From the NCBI GenBank assembly GCA_019426215.1, contig CM033401.1:14885134-14949133 (forward strand): a stretch of DNA of 64,000 nt. Reading direction: 5' to 3'. The position numbers were made by a program, and so were the translations under genes. Below, piece after piece: positions 54,293 through 64,000 of this stretch. The DNA is from Buddleja alternifolia. Lineage: Eukaryota; Streptophyta; Magnoliopsida; Lamiales; Scrophulariaceae. How positions within the stretch are numbered: position 1 is the stretch's first letter; each line of letters starts with the position of its first letter. The notes below the pieces were generated by a model. It ran no database searches and had not been told where the DNA came from. It saw only the letters and a program-made list of their open reading frames with translations.

Positions 54293-54395
54293 AACGTTCG
54301 AACATTATGCACCTGACGTCTGTGCATTGCACTCTCTCACGTCCATGCATAGACCATCACCACGTTCGAACGTTGCATTCCTCCATGTTCGAACG
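54293..54395. repeat. TTCGAA palindrome cluster in U3 of element C
   Basis: AACGTTCGAACA, CGTTCGAACG and TGTTCGAACG cores at 54293-54304, 54363-54372 and 54386-54395, with GTGCAT/ATGCAC and GACGTC between them. They lie about 70-175 bp upstream of the minus-strand TATA box, the same place as the GGCGCC array of the other Athila-like LTR. Confidence 0.7.
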
Positions 54396-54597
54396 TCATT
54401 CTTCAGCTACTTTCTTCTTTTCTGCTCTGAAATTTTATCTCTTACTATTTCTTTCCTCCTTTTGTCTCAAGTGTCATAATTTATACTTGGATACTCAAAA
54501 TAGATAGATTACACGCATGTGTTGTATAAAATCATACTTAATTCTATGAAAATCATACGAATAAAGGACTTAAAACATGTAATTCTCAACCCTATCA

Positions 54598-56224
54598 ACT
54601 CCCCCAAACTTATAGATTGATCGTCCTGTAGCAATGATAAAAATAAACATAGTCAAAGGTAAACAAAAACAAAACAAACTATGATAAACTCACTTTTGTG
54701 GAGCAAACGATTTCTTAGCACATGTAACAAGCCTTTAAACCTTTTAGTTCCCCAAAAAGGACGAGTTATAGTCTCGTGAGGGTTTGCAAACTTACCCACA
54801 AAATCTAGCTAATTTCAGTCCCAACCCAACCAATACACATCAACATAATTAACAAGAATCAATGGCACAAAATCATTCTTTTAAAGCTATATACATATAT
54901 ATATATATATATCAATTACTTTTGCTCATGTGACACCAATACTAGAAAAGACTCTATAAGGGTGTATGAAAATAAATTTAAGGCATTATAGTCGAGAGGC
55001 ATCCTTACCAATTTTTAAACATTAATCCCATATCTATCAACTTTTGATCAAACACAAGGCATAAGCATCATAGAAACTTCATAGCCATTTAAATTTCATT
55101 ATCTCAAACACTCAAACTTTAAACTCATATGAAACTTTCATTTAAATTCATTAAGGCTAGATCATGTGCAATGTTTTATTCCATTAAGCTTTCTATGACA
55201 CCCATGTATCAAGTTTTAGATCAATGACTCCCAAACTAGATAGTTTTTGGGCATTAAATATAGAAACACTTTTAAGGATTTAATCATTCGAGTGTCAAAG
55301 GCCACGAAACAAAACTAGATCTTTCAACAATTAAACTTCTTTTGGCTTCAGCGTAAAATTAGCATAGTAGTATAGTATGTAGGCATGAAACTCTTCACCT
55401 CCAATACATATTAGCCTGACCAATTTGGTCATGCCAAATTTCAACCTTTTTTCTTATTTAGCATACAAAATTAACTACTCATCTCATAACCTTTATGAAA
55501 GAATCTAAGTTAATCTTTTCGGGAAACATTCCTCAAGTGTCTCAAGATGATTATCCTCTCAACTCCTCTACCCTCGACTTATGTGCATTGTGAATTATCT
55601 TAGGAAGTCAATTCTAGTCTAAGGTCTCTACGAGCAATTTCAAAGATATTTATTTTCCATTAAATTCCAATTAATCACGAAATCATGCCATTTTTTCAAG
55701 TTAATCAATCTCAATGCATCAATTGGAAGGACTAATTTTTTTTTCATACTTTATTTTTCAACAAAGAAGCATATACAAATGATAGCATACAATTTTTCCC
55801 CCAAACTTAAGCTAAAGATTACGATTGCATTTTCATCTAAGTACTTCCATACCCCCAAACTTAAATTCAACATTGTCTCCAATGTTGTTATGAAACAAGC
55901 ATAGAAAAAGGTAAAAAGAACACTTACAACCAAGGACGTTGGAAAACATCCTTCAACTTCAAATGCATCCTAATAAAGCTCCAACTCCTCTCGAGTAAAA
56001 TAGTCATCTCTAATCATGGGGTCAGATTTCATATCATATCTAAAACTTCATCTCAACTAAACCCTCAAGCAAAAGGAAACATACGTGCTAAAAGTGCATG
56101 TATCACAAGAGAACAACAAAAACAAAAAAACAACCTAACTAAAAAACAAAAAAACAAAAAAAAAAACCAAAAAACAAAAAGAAAAAGAAAAAAAGCGAGA
56201 AAGAAAAGGTAGTATACGAATTCA
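54598..56224 (-). other. 3' non-coding region of element C
   Basis: Homologous in order to the 3' region of the other Athila-like element, for example GATAGATATGGGATTAATG near 55025 in reverse and ACATTGGAGACAATGTTG near 55870. G-rich runs occur near 54598, 55800 and 55855 on the minus strand. No gene. Confidence 0.65.
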
Positions 56225-57414
56225 TCAAGACCTCACCCCCGTCGGAACGAATGCGAGATCCTTCTCGTCAGTGTCAAAATCACTCTCCTCTTCAGACAAG
56301 TGGTGGAATGCGGGTACAGGTGGATTAGGAAAATAAGGCCTCCCCTCTGCACGATCCATGGCTAGGGCTAAATTCCTTTGATAGTGTGCCAACATCCTCA
56401 TATTTGCCATTATAACGGATTGTGTCCCGCTAATCCCTTTTTGTACTTTCCTCATCAAATTAAGATCATGTGAAATTGTAGCAAGGGAAATAGGTGTGGA
56501 GGTCCTCTTTGAGCTCTCTCCCTTTTCTCGGGGTAAATCTAGGCATCAGGACCTTGTCTTTCCTTTCTTCCCTAAAAACAATATCTACTCCCTGTTTTTC
56601 AAACCCTTCATCACTTTCTCGCCTTATCCCCTGTTTTAGGCATAATTTGCTAATCAAAGATTGAAAAATTGGTGAAATTTTCTTGTTGAGACACGGGTTA
56701 ATCATATCATTTCCCATCTTCCTCACTTGATTCAACAAGGTATCAAAGACGAGTTGTGACAAATCCACTCTCTTCAATGTCATAATGTAATAAATCAAAA
56801 GAGATCTCTCTTTGTTAACCGAAGATCGGTTACTAATGGGTAGAACACAATACCGAATAAATTCAAACCAAAAGAATGCCTCCAGTTTTAAATCCCTCGG
56901 TAGTAATTCTCTCTTGTTAGCACAAAATTTTGCTCCTTCTATTGAAGTCTCCCTCAATACCATATTTCAATCTAAGATATTTGCCTCATCTTACTCTAGC
57001 AACATTTCATAAGCACACTTTGAAGGTACTGGGAGTTTCATGTACTCATTCATCTTTGACTTTGAAAAATCAACTTCCACCCCCTTACCATAACCCTATA
57101 CATCTGGTTTGAAAACTTTCCCTAGACTCTGTGCTCGCACTATTTGCATAAAATTCTTTCACCCACGTACGCACAATCATTTTCAGGGTAGTGGCAAAGT
57201 ATGACAAAAACAGTTGTTGCCTTGTAGCTAACACAAACATCTTTTTCACTCCTATTGATCTTTCTTTATGTAGCTCACACCCTTCAATTCTTTAGAAAAA
57301 TTGTTGAGTTTTTCCCTCTTTCCTCGGAGTATTAGCCTCTTTCTTAACACCCTTGTCCTTTTTCACTTCTAAACTATCTCCTCGACAATGTTTTCCAGAT
57401 CTCAATCTCTCCAT
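56225..57414 (-). pseudogene. Env-position ORF of element C, broken
   Basis: A possible ATG complement lies at 57412-57414, with a basic K/R-rich head. The globular domain follows, best preserved at 56466-56963: an aromatic EAFFWFEFIRY block, SNRSSVNKERSLLIYYIMTLKR and LISKLCLKQGI. It aligns block by block with the ORF at 27914-28600. Stops near 56965-57100 and a break at about 56460 disrupt it; the acidic tail (EEESDFDTDE) ends at 56225. Confidence 0.7.
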
Positions 57415-57968
57415 TAGTATGAATACAACTCTAAAATTCCCCCAAACCTATCCACTGCAATCTCCCTAAAGGTTAACTCAATCACCTAACCACAATGAAT
57501 AAATACCAACACCACAGTACAGAATAATCGTAGAAAAAGCCCCACACGGCTATCACAGATAATGCACAAAGAAAGGATCAAGCCAATGACTTACAGTGTA
57601 CGCATCAACAAGAAGCAGCACACAACATACTGGTGTTCTTCTTCATCTTTTGATGTGCTGGATGATAAACCCTTGGTTTAACAGCTGCTGGTAGTTTTTC
57701 TATGTGAGAATATGTGATGGGTGTGTATTAGGTATGAGTGTTTATAGTATGTGATAGATGGGTTTAAATACAAGAATTCCTTGTGCTTGAAGAGTTATAT
57801 ATGGAATAGATAGTGATAATGAAGGAAGGATTTTATGTTAAGGAAGGATTCTATGGATGGGTTAGGATTTAGAATGTGATTTGGAAAAGGAAAGCATATT
57901 TGGCGTGAGTGTCTTGGAGACGAGGGTGTTTTGAATGGAATAGGATTTAGATCAGTGATTTTAATGTC

Positions 57969-59466
57969 TGTTAGGAAATTTCATGTTAGATGTTTTGATG
58001 ATGACAAGATAGGATTTTATGTTAGACCACAAATATAATGTAAGTTTCTGTTTTAATAGATCTATGTATGAGCGTTTGAAAGTATGTAATTTTTAATTAG
58101 GCTTGTAATTTTTATCTTTGTAGATTTTAGACTAAGTATTAGATACTGAATTGCTAACAGAATTCTAGGTGAGTCTATTAGAGAAGAAGTTGAAGATCAG
58201 CGTCTGAAGTCAACCAGAGATGAAGATTTGTTTCTTAGCGTCCGTCAAATGCTAAAGGACTATTTCAGGATTTATGGATCAAGCGTTCAAAGCAGTTAAG
58301 CGACCAATGTCAGATTCACCTGAAATAAATCCTCAAGTCATGAAGGACTTAAATGCAATCATTCAACGGACATTTATTTCCAACGGGAAATAAATTCAAA
58401 TGCATTAAATACCTGATAAGAGCATTAAATGTGATAAGATACTGTGACTTGTGGACAAGCCACCTTTTTGACTAGACTGTCAAAACTTCAGAGTTTATAG
58501 CTGCTCCCATCCAATCGGTGCCAGAAGATTTTCAGGAATGTCAGGTTTTAGGTAGAATCACGCACCGCGTGAGAGGCACTCTCCTACATGTGTCCAACGG
58601 ACAGATCCCAAGAATGGCCTATAAATACCTTACATTCAGCAAACCCCAAATGTACGGTACATAATATTACAAGAGAAAATTACGTACATGCACAAGAAAA
58701 ACTTGCTTAGAAACTCCATAGCTAAAATTCCTTCAAGATTTTTATCTACATTCCAGACAGTCACAAATATCTCAAACCTCTTGCAAAGAAGAAACCTAAA
58801 TTCCTATTGAGATATTCCAAGTTGTTTGATCTTCCCAAAAACAAACAAAACCTTGTGACAAACCTTCAACCTTTCATCTGAGTGAGAAAGTTGTTGAAAC
58901 CTCTTTTCAAGCATTATTTCTGAGTGAGAGAAGCTTGTCGAAGACGATCTTCATTGGTGCTGAGATCTGTGTGATCAAGGAGCCCGAGATCTTTTTCATC
59001 CTTTACTATCTTGTAGAAGATTCTGTGTGATTCTTTGATAATCATCCTAGTAAATTTCTCCAAGTGAAAAAGAAGAAGAAGGACGTAACTGGGATTACAT
59101 CACCCAGTGAACCTTATATATCTTGTGTCATTTATATTTTATTGTCTTATTTTCATATTACATCATTCATTCTGAAAAAGACAAGTAAAATTGCAAAGCG
59201 ATTAATTAACCAATCGAACGCTAAAAATCACTTCCGTTGTGCTAACCCTGATGGAGCAATATAAGCGTTACCCTACTTTGGTAAATTGCTAAAATCACTA
59301 AGTTTAAGTCTAAGTTATCTTTACTGAAGCGCCTGACCCAAGCGCTCAGCTTTCTAAGCGTTCAAATCTTTAAAAGTGATACGAATTTTTGAAGTCGAAA
59401 AAGACTTCAGGGTCTATTCAACCCCCCCTCCTTCTAGACCCTTTCATATGCCACTTGGTACCACCA
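57969..59466 (+). repeat. 5' LTR of copia B (1498 bp)
   Basis: TGTTAGGAAATTTCATG to GGTACCACCA; TATA box TATAAATA at 58620-58627. Homologous to 46490-47958. Confidence 0.88.
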
Positions 59467-59468
59467 AG

Positions 59469-59480
59469 TGGTATCAGAGC
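59469..59480 (+). other. Primer binding site (initiator-Met tRNA) of copia B
   Basis: TGGTATCAGAGC, two bases after the LTR; a perfect match to the standard plant copia primer site. Confidence 0.9.
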
Positions 59481-59575
59481 GGTTGAAGTAGAAACCTAAG
59501 CGTTTCCGAGCGTAACTGTTTGTTTAGATCCATTTTTCTAAAACCTAATCGCCTTTTTTTTTTTAACATATCATT

Positions 59576-61746
59576 ATGGCTTTTAACAAAATGCCTAAGT
59601 TGGTAGAATCAAACTACGATTCTTGGAAACTTAGAGCATTCGCTTATTTATGCTCTTGCGATAATGAAATGTGTGATGTGATTACAGATGGCCCCATTCA
59701 GATTATGAAAGTTGTAACTCGAGCCCCTAGAGCAACTGAGGCCACTCCAGATGGTTATGTCGAGAAACCTAAGTTATAATGGACGCCTGATGATCGGAAA
59801 AGAGCAAATCTAGATGAAGTTGGATGAAGTGCACTCTACTCAGCGTTAGGAGATCAAGCAATGTGAGACTCCCAAAGAAATACGGGATAAGCTGGCTGCA
59901 GTATGTGAAGGTTTAGCACAAATGAAGGAGAACAAGCTCTCCATAGCCATGCAAAGATTTGAGCATTTCAAGATGCAGCCCAATGAGACGCTAGAACAAT
60001 TGGACGCAAGATTTACTTTGCTCATTACCGAGTTAGCATCACTAGATAAGGAATTGACCAACAAGGAAATGGTCAATAAGATTTTCAAAAGTCTTACAAG
60101 TAAATACTTGATTAAGACTGTTGCTATGAGAGAATCACAGACCTTGGAGACTCTTACTCCAGAACATGTGTTTTCAGAGTTAAAGGCATTTGAATTCGAA
60201 TTGAGTGAAGTCAGCGACACATCGACTTCAGTGACTGAATCAGGAGCATTAATCGCTACCACCAAAAATAAGGGTAAAGCGGTTAGTGAGGTTAAATCTA
60301 TGGAATCAAATGATGAAAAGGAAATGGCTTTATTGGTCAAGAAATTTCTAAGATATGAAAAGAGAAATCCTATCGGACAAACGTCATTTCAAACTCCTCC
60401 CCCTGCTCCAGCGCCTCAGTATCAAGTGCCAGTATATTCTACACCTCAACCATTAGCATCAGTTCCTTACCAAGCGCCTACAACTCCTACTCAAAAAATC
60501 TCAGCGCCAGTAGTTTCAAAGCGATTATCCACTGAACAGAAAATGAAAACTAATTTGTGTTATAATTGCAGGAAACCAGGGCACTACCAGGTAAATTGCC
60601 CTTATCCAAATGTGTCTAAGCCCACAAGGCAAGACTATGCAAATAGAAACCAATTCAGGAACAACCTTCGCCAACAAGGTTTGCTAGTGGAATCTGAACC
60701 ATTCTCCGCACCTGAAGAGGATTTGGAATCATCAGATGAAAACAGGGATGATGAGCCTACAATCGACTCAGCATTGATTTGTCTCATGGAAAGAGATGAT
60801 GAAGCGTCTGACGAATCGCTACCAGAGGTAACCAATGAATTATCTCATCCTCTTTCTTATGATGAATTACTTGACAAAATTAATGAATATTATAAAGATT
60901 GTCAAGAGGCCGCCAAAGTATATCAAAACGATCTCGCTATTATCTCATCACTCATAAGAGATAAAGTAATGCTCAAAGCAGAGTTGAAAGTTCAGCAACA
61001 ATGCATTGAGAAGAACCAATCACTTGAGAGTGAGATTATTCAATTAAAAAGCGATCTTGATATAATAGTCAAGAGAGAAGTTGATCTGATCGCTAGACTT
61101 GCCAAATCAAAGCAGCTCGTCTCATCTTTATCAAAAGCTTCAAGAAAGCTAGATAATGTGACTGAGGTAACAAAATTATTTGGTGAAAAGACCGGTTTAG
61201 ATACAATAAATTCGGTAAACAACCTAATAAATCTAATGTTACGGCGAACAACAAAGGAAAGGGTGTTACCTTTGTTGAGAAAAGCTCACAAAGCCAAACG
61301 CTAAATGAACCTAGCGACAATGGTATGAGGCTAAATGAGAAAGCCAAAGCTGACTCAGGCAAGGGTAAGGCTAGGCAAATGATTCACAAAGAAAGGTTCA
61401 TCCAAACGCTCAAAAGGCTAAGGATAAACCTAACTACTGTGAATCAAGCGCTAAGCGTCCAGCACCAAAAATGCAACCCAAGCTAGCGCCAAGGAAATAC
61501 CAGCGTCAATATCCAAGACAGTCAAGATCATATTATCGATACTATGATGATTATGATTATGACTACTATTATAATCGAGGATATTATTATACACCCAAAA
61601 AGCACATGCAACACGATGTGAAACCCAAGAAGACCAGTATTCCTACAATGAAGACTAGGCACATATGGGTTCCTAAAGTTCTAATTCAAACCAAAGTTAC
61701 TAACACTGAAGGACCCAAGGCAACATGGGTACCTAAGAAGAATTAG
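59576..61746 (+). pseudogene. Copia B gag, with stops and frameshifts
   Basis: ATG 59576. The N-terminal block (YDSWKLRAFAYLCSC) stops at TAA 59777-59779; a further TGA (59824) and a small deletion near 59850 follow. From about 59860 the frame is open to 61304: LAQMKENKLSIAMQ, KELTNKEMVNKIFKSL, the zinc knuckle CYNCRKPGHYQVNCP (60558-60602), and an acidic then coiled-coil-like region. A shift near 61195 leads to the R/Y/D-rich tail (RSYYRYYDDYDYDYYYN, from 61528), ending VPKKN and TAG 61744-61746. The D/Y-rich tail and knuckle fit SIRE-type Gag. Confidence 0.82.
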
Positions 61747-61758
61747 AACTATCCTTTA

Positions 61759-64000
61759 ATGCAGGTACCTAGAGCCAACACCGATACTTCAATTTGGTAC
61801 ATTGATAGTGGATCGTCAAGACACATGTCTGGATCAAAAGATCTCCTAGTCAACTATCAAGCTACCAATGGTCCTCAAGTTATATTCGGTGATAACTCCA
61901 AAGGTAAAACCAAAGGTATAGGTATCATGCATAGGGGGAACATCATGATTAGTGATGTATATTATGATGAGGGTCTTAAGCATAATTTATTAAGCATTAG
62001 TCAATTTTGTGATAAAGGCTTTGAAGTAGAATTTTCAAGCGACTTTTGCTATGTCAACGACGCTAAGACTAAGTCTACTAAATTAAAAGGAAAACGAACA
62101 AATAATGTCTATTTAGTGGATTGGGATTCTACATTTGATAACAACCCCACATGCTTTGTTGCTAAAAGTCAAAATGAATTGGGTTGGTTATGGCATAGAA
62201 AAATGAATCACCTCAACTTTAAGACAATCTCTCAGTTAATATCACTAAATCTAGTAGAGGGATTACCTAAGGGTTCCTTTCAAAAGAATCGCTTATGTGA
62301 TGCATGTCAAATGGGTAAACAAGTTAAATCATCTTTTAAGAAGAAACCATGTCTATCTACTTCTAGAGTTCTTGAACTATTGCATTTAGATTTGTTTGGT
62401 CCTATTCAAATCATGAGTGTTAGTGGTAAAAAGTACTCGCTAGTAATAGTTGATGATTTCTCTAGCTATACATGGGTAGAATTTCTAGCAACCAAAGATG
62501 AAACTAGTGTCAAGCTCACAGCGCTAATCCGTCAATTGCAAACTTCAAAAGATCTAAAGGTGACGAGAATTAGAAGCGATAGAGGAACTGAATTTACTAG
62601 CCAATTTGTTGAGAAGTTTTGTATAGATCTTGGAATACTTCATGAGTATTCTGCTCCTCGAACACTTCAACAGAATGGAGTTGCTGAGCGACGGAACAGA
62701 ACGCTTAAAGAAGCTGCTAGGACGATGCTTGCAGAGTCTAAGCTGCCTCAAAGGTTTTGGGCCGAAGCCATTAATACCACTTGCTACACTGAGAACCGGT
62801 GTATGATCAACAAGCAACATAAGAAGACTCCATATGAGTTGTGGAAGGGACGTAAGCCTAACGTTTCATATTTTCATATATGTGGTTCAAAATGTTTCAT
62901 TCATAACAATGGATCCCACAGCCTAAAGACTTTTGATCCTAAAGCGGATAAGGGAATCTTTCTAGGCTATGCCAAGAATGGAAAGAGTTTTCGCATCCTA
63001 AACAAGATCAAATCGAAGGTTGAAGAATCCATTCATGTTGTGTTTGATGATGCTAACCAAGAACCGAGTAAAGTTAATCCTGAGGATGTAGGAATTGAAG
63101 ATCTTGCCCAACAAGCGTCACAAATTAATCTTGGTGATAATAGTGATGATGAGGATGATGAGATCTTTGTGCCCATTCCTAAAGTTACTCGTCCGGTTAA
63201 AATAATGATAAAGTCAGAATCGCTGATGATCATGAAGAGAATGATCATCAAGAGCAAATTGGAACTGTGAATAATGAAGCGACTGCGCAAGAGACAAATA
63301 TGGATCAAGCGATTGATAACCAAGAGTCTCTCAACCCTTTCCAACCAGATCGTAAATGGCTTAAAGACCATCCACCAGAGCTAGTAATTGGAGATATTGA
63401 AGCACCTGTTAGAACTAGATCTGCTACAATTAATGAAGCCATGTTCGCAAGCTTCCTATCTCAAATGGAACCAAAGAAAGTGGATGAAGCGCTTAGTGAT
63501 TGAAGTTGGGTAGAAGCGATGCAAGAGGAGCTTAACCAATTTGAGAGAAGTAAGGTTTGGACGCTAGTACCAAGGCCAACTCACCAAGGAGTTATTAGGA
63601 CTAGATGGGTTTTTAGGAACAAAATGGACGAAGATGGCGTTGTTATAAGAAACAAAGCTAGATTAGTCGCTCAGGGTTATTGTCAAGAGGAGGGTATTGA
63701 TTTTGATGAGACGTATGCCCCAGTAGCCCGTCTTGAAGCAATTAGGATGTTCCTAGCATTTGCTATATTCAACAAATTCACACTGTACCAACTGGACGTG
63801 AAGAGTGCTTTCCTGAATGGTAAACTCCAAGAAGTAGTCTATGTGGAGCAACCTCCAGGATTCATCAACAACCATGTCAAAAGTATGGTCTACAAATTGG
63901 ATAAGGCACTTTATGGCCTTAAACAAGCACCAAGAGCATGGTATGACACTCTCTCTATCTTCCTTATAGGTAAAGGCTTTTCAAAAGGCAGCATTGACAC
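61759..64000 (+). pseudogene. Copia B pol: protease, integrase, start of RT (continues past the edge)
   Basis: In the same frame as the gag tail, separated only by the TAG at 61744. Protease IWYIDSGSSRHM. Integrase zinc region LWHRKMNH ... LCDACQMGK (about 62188-62310) and core with LHLDLFGPI, IRSDRGTEF and NGVAERRNRT, triad intact. The frame is open to 63270. A shift near 63200 moves to the frame ending at TGA 63501-63503, a serine codon in copia A. RT then runs open in that same frame from 63504 to the edge: [66 protein letters not shown]. The YVDD motif lies beyond position 64000. Confidence 0.85.

Larger units (their letters stand above)
53276..54597 (-). repeat. LTR of element C (1322 bp)
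   Basis: On the minus strand it runs from TGATAGGGTTGAGAATTACA (54597) to TTATTGTGCATCA (53276). The block TTGTGGGTTCGACATTCC with GTCCACTTTATTACTA near its end is homologous to the end of the LTR at 19260-19320. TATA box (CTATAAAT, minus) at 54219-54226; (CT)20 at 54109-54148; TTCGAA palindromes at 54297-54393. Confidence 0.8.
53276..57968 (-). mobile_element. Element C: Athila-like gypsy element, minus strand, 5' part missing
   Basis: 3' LTR (53276-54597), polypurine run (AAGTTTGGGGGAGT read on the minus strand, ending at 54598), a non-coding region homologous to 29012-30691 in inverse, and the env-position ORF. The gag and pol parts would lie at higher coordinates but are cut off at 57968, where copia B's LTR begins. 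It is a relative, not a close copy, of the element at 17966. Confidence 0.8.
57969..64000 (+). mobile_element. SIRE/Maximus-like copia element B, 5' two thirds in the window
   Basis: 5' LTR, intact primer binding site, gag and pol up to early RT at the window edge. Better preserved than copia A but not intact. Confidence 0.88.

Noticed and set aside
57969..59466. Copia B's LTR as the 3' LTR of copia A
   Set aside because: It is directly followed by a perfect primer site and a gag start, so it is a 5' LTR; copia A lacks its RNase H end and polypurine tract before it.
1..64000. Search for plant viral integrations, ribosomal RNA, snRNA or toxin genes
   Set aside because: Nothing in the sequence suggested any of these; all replicative genes fit retrotransposon families.

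Overview
The window is plant nuclear DNA, almost certainly from an angiosperm and probably a eudicot. The evidence is the mix of Ty1/copia (including a SIRE/Maximus-like pair), Athila-like Ty3/gypsy, plant L1-type LINEs with zf-RVT and RNase H tails, Harbinger- and Mutator-type MITEs, a tRNA-derived SINE, and one intron-containing host gene of the plant-only APO family. Nothing bacterial or organellar is seen. About 85 to 90 percent of the bases are mobile DNA or its debris. Only two host genes show: a broken F-box gene (1557-9013) and an apparently intact APO3-like gene (37540-40751).

Layout. 1-1556: one LTR of a minus-strand copia element running off the left edge. 1557-9013: an F-box gene 3' part cut by a full-length copia element (1786-8872) with an open gag-pol; the 5-bp target duplication and the gene's reading frame match exactly. 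9014-15614: gene flank holding a full-length L1 LINE (9865-15504). 15615-17188: Harbinger-type MITEs head to tail and nested. 17966-32078: a 14.1-kb Athila-like element with two 1387-bp LTRs and TSD GTATA, itself carrying a LINE tail inside its primer binding site. The second half of the MITE it landed near resumes at about 32480. 32770-34290: an ACACAT/TGTGTA minisatellite that flips strand halfway. 34431-36340: AT-rich DNA with a 200-bp tandem duplication and a SINE with TSD.

36350-41300: APO3-like gene (three coding exons, 432 aa) with inverted-repeat elements in intron 2 and in the 3' flank. 41300-44050: more foldback MITEs. 44053-64000: a nested stack, consisting of a decayed minus-strand LINE cut by SIRE-like copia A (46490-53275), which abuts a minus-strand Athila-like element C (53276-57968), which abuts SIRE-like copia B (57969 to the right edge).

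The most unusual signal is an array of short palindromes (core GCGCC-YR-GGCGCC) found four times in the Athila-like element: in both LTRs just upstream of the TATA box and in two internal spacers. The related element C has a different palindrome (TTCGAA core) in the same U3 position. The centre of the first palindrome varies as CG, TG, CA and TA, as expected from decay of one methylated CpG. All product names rest on motifs read by eye; no database search was run.
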